DNA of 7,762 nt from Paraprevotella sp. (lineage in GTDB: Bacteria; Bacteroidota; Bacteroidia; Bacteroidales; Bacteroidaceae): contig JAGBUF010000344.1 in the NCBI GenBank assembly GCA_017630975.1, forward strand, positions 1-7,762, read 5' to 3'. Under the pieces are notes generated by a model. The model was not told the origin of the DNA, made no database searches, and saw only the letters and a list, made by a program, of their open reading frames with translations. Made by a program: the position numbers and the translations under genes. Within the stretch, counting starts at the first letter, position 1, and each line of letters opens with the position of its first letter. Positions 6,903 to 7,762 of the stretch are shown here, in pieces.

Positions 6903-7250
6903 TCAGACCAAACCATCCAATTCTTTTTTCAGACTTACCAGTTCTTCACGCACTGCTTCCAAACGCTCCATAACTTCTAAGTTGCGTTCAATCTCTTCAC
7001 GACTGTTTTTCAAAGCCTTTCGTGCAGCTGCCAATTTCATGCCGCGCACTTTGACCAAGTTATACACCAAGCGAATCTGATCGATATCCGCTTGCGAATA
7101 TTGACGAATATTTCTGCCTGATTTTTTTGGCGAAATGGTAGGAAACTCCTTTTCCCAATATCTTAACAATGTTTCTGTCAAACCAAACATTTCTGCCACC
7201 TCGCTAATGGAGTAATAAAGTTTCAATTGTTTATTGGGATTCAGTGCCAT
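6903..7250 (-). CDS. Small MerR-family transcriptional regulator
   Basis: A 115-residue DNA-binding protein. The winged helix-turn-helix at the N-terminus (12-80) shows the MerR signature: YYSISEVAEMFGLTETLLRYW (12-32), then SGRNIRQYSQADIDQIRLV (44-62) and VRGMKLAAARKAL (68-80). The remaining 35 residues are a Glu/Arg/Leu-rich helix (84-114), suited to the antiparallel coiled coil by which MerR proteins dimerise. There is no C-terminal ligand domain and no cysteine metal site, so the inducer, if any, is not apparent. The start is ATG at 7250. An upstream in-frame codon at 7283 would add 11 residues ([11 protein letters not shown]) that I judge non-coding, because its codon would overlap the expected transcription start about 7 bp downstream of the -7 element at 7298-7291. 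It is divergent from alaS and convergent with the secreted-protein gene, whose stop is 6 bp from its own. Confidence 0.92.
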   Translation of the reverse strand: MALNPNKQLKLYYSISEVAEMFGLTETLLRYWEKEFPTISPKKSGRNIRQYSQADIDQIRLVYNLVKVRGMKLAAARKALKNSREEIERNLEVMERLEAVREELVSLKKELDGLV

Positions 7251-7287
7251 AAATATAACCTTTAACCTTTCGTTTCCAATCAATTCC

Positions 7288-7318
7288 TTGCAAAAATAGG
7301 CAAAACAAGTTATCTTTG
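7288..7318 (+). promoter_or_regulatory. Candidate alaS promoter
   Basis: TTG at 7288-7290 (-33) and TATCTTTG at 7311-7318 (-7, full match to TAnnTTTG) are 20 bp apart, as in Bacteroidota housekeeping promoters. Transcription would start near 7323-7326, leaving a leader of about 38 nt that is A-rich before the alaS ATG and shows no riboswitch-like or T-box-like structure. Confidence 0.65.
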
Positions 7319-7321
7319 CAA
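7288..7321. repeat. 34-bp near-perfect palindrome between merR and alaS
   Basis: The arms TTGCAAAAATA (7288-7298) and TATCTTTGCAA (7311-7321) are inverted copies matching at 10 of 11 positions, separated by 12 bp. The arms coincide with promoter elements read from both strands, so the symmetry may simply be two superimposed promoters. It may also serve as an operator for the neighbouring MerR dimer, since MerR proteins bind inverted repeats inside promoter spacers. Confidence 0.6.
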
Positions 7322-7323
7322 AA
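7291..7323 (-). promoter_or_regulatory. Candidate merR promoter, overlapping the alaS promoter
   Basis: Read on the - strand, TTTTG (7323-7319) is the -33 element and TATTTTTG (7298-7291) the -7 element, again with a 20-bp spacer (7318-7299). Transcription would start near 7286-7283, about 35 nt before the merR ATG at 7250. Each -33 element directly abuts the other promoter's -7 element, so the two promoters occupy the same DNA. Confidence 0.6.
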
Positions 7324-7361
7324 CTTTTTTAGGAAATAGAAACGTAATAATAAAAAACAAT

Positions 7362-7762
7362 ATGACTGCAAACGAAATCCGCGACTCATTCTTGAAATTC
7401 TTTGAGTCAAAAGGACATCTCATCGTACCCTCTGCCCCCATGGTAATCAAGGACGACCCGACATTGATGTTTACCAATGCCGGAATGAATCAATTCAAAG
7501 ATATCATTTTGGGCAACCGCCCGGCAACCAGCAAGCGCTGTGCCGACTCACAAAAATGTCTTCGTGTAAGTGGAAAACACAATGACCTGGAAGAAGTAGG
7601 TCATGACACATATCACCACACCATGTTTGAAATGCTCGGCAACTGGAGCTTCGGTGATTATTTCAAGCAAGAGGCTATTGATTGGGCATGGGAATTTTTG
7701 GTGGATGTACTGAAGATTGACCAACGCAACCTTTACGCTACAGTCTTTGAAGGTTCAGCAGA
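7362..7762 (+). CDS. alaS: Alanyl-tRNA synthetase, N-terminal part (cut by window end)
   Basis: The first 133 residues of alanyl-tRNA synthetase, a class II enzyme that charges tRNA-Ala with alanine. The visible part is the start of the catalytic domain: [15 protein letters not shown] (5-19), [17 protein letters not shown] (35-51), [17 protein letters not shown] (66-82) and [14 protein letters not shown] (89-102). These blocks are near-invariant in bacterial AlaS. The reading frame stays open to the window edge and the usual length is about 870 residues, so the rest, including the editing and C-Ala domains, lies outside. ATG 7362 is chosen because TANEIRDSF is a typical AlaS beginning and the preceding leader (AATAAAAAACAAT) is A-rich as expected in this phylum. 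It has its own promoter divergent from merR. Confidence 0.97.
   Translation, partial: MTANEIRDSFLKFFESKGHLIVPSAPMVIKDDPTLMFTNAGMNQFKDIILGNRPATSKRCADSQKCLRVSGKHNDLEEVGHDTYHHTMFEMLGNWSFGDYFKQEAIDWAWEFLVDVLKIDQRNLYATVFEGSA

Noticed and set aside
1..7762. Mobile element, CRISPR, toxin-antitoxin, phage defence or other accessory system
   Set aside because: I found no transposase, integrase, terminal repeats, repeat-spacer array or small paired genes. All genes look like vertically inherited core genes in a uniform base composition.

Overview
The window looks like core chromosome from a member of the Bacteroidota, most likely order Bacteroidales (Bacteroides/Prevotella-like). The basis is: a DUF5683 membrane protein, a family I know only from this phylum; signal peptides ending in Ala-Gln; A-rich leaders instead of Shine-Dalgarno sequences; and promoter elements matching the phylum's TTTG / TAnnTTTG pattern. 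I cannot name the genus with confidence.

Layout. Bases 1-134 are an AT-rich leader with two 13-bp direct repeats that resemble DnaA boxes, two inverted repeats and a candidate -7 element. From 135 to 6069 five genes lie head to tail on the + strand with almost no space between them: parA (135-902), parB (905-1792), a DUF5683 protein (1789-2532, TTG start overlapping the parB stop), an MltD-like lytic transglycosylase with LysM (2536-3786) and a full-length RelA/SpoT (p)ppGpp synthetase/hydrolase (3805-6069). After a 26-bp gap comes a secreted protein of unknown function built of two similar-looking halves (6096-6896). Its end meets a convergent MerR-type regulator (6903-7250, - strand) only 6 bp away. 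A 111-bp intergenic region then separates merR from alaS (7362 onward, + strand), which is cut by the window end.

How the genes fit together. ParA and ParB form the chromosome-partitioning machine. The transglycosylase cleaves peptidoglycan in the periplasm. The RelA/SpoT enzyme makes and breaks the starvation alarmone. Their packing suggests one transcript joining chromosome segregation, envelope work and the stringent response, with DUF5683 as the unexplained membrane member. The alaS/merR pair is a separate unit. Its promoters appear to occupy the same 36 bp on opposite strands in an almost perfectly symmetric arrangement, which is the most striking regulatory structure here.

I found no RNA genes, insertion sequences, CRISPR arrays, phage genes or broken genes, and no evidence of a new multi-gene defence or mobile system. 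No stretch of more than 300 bases lacks a gene; the longest non-coding ones are 1-134 and 7251-7361.
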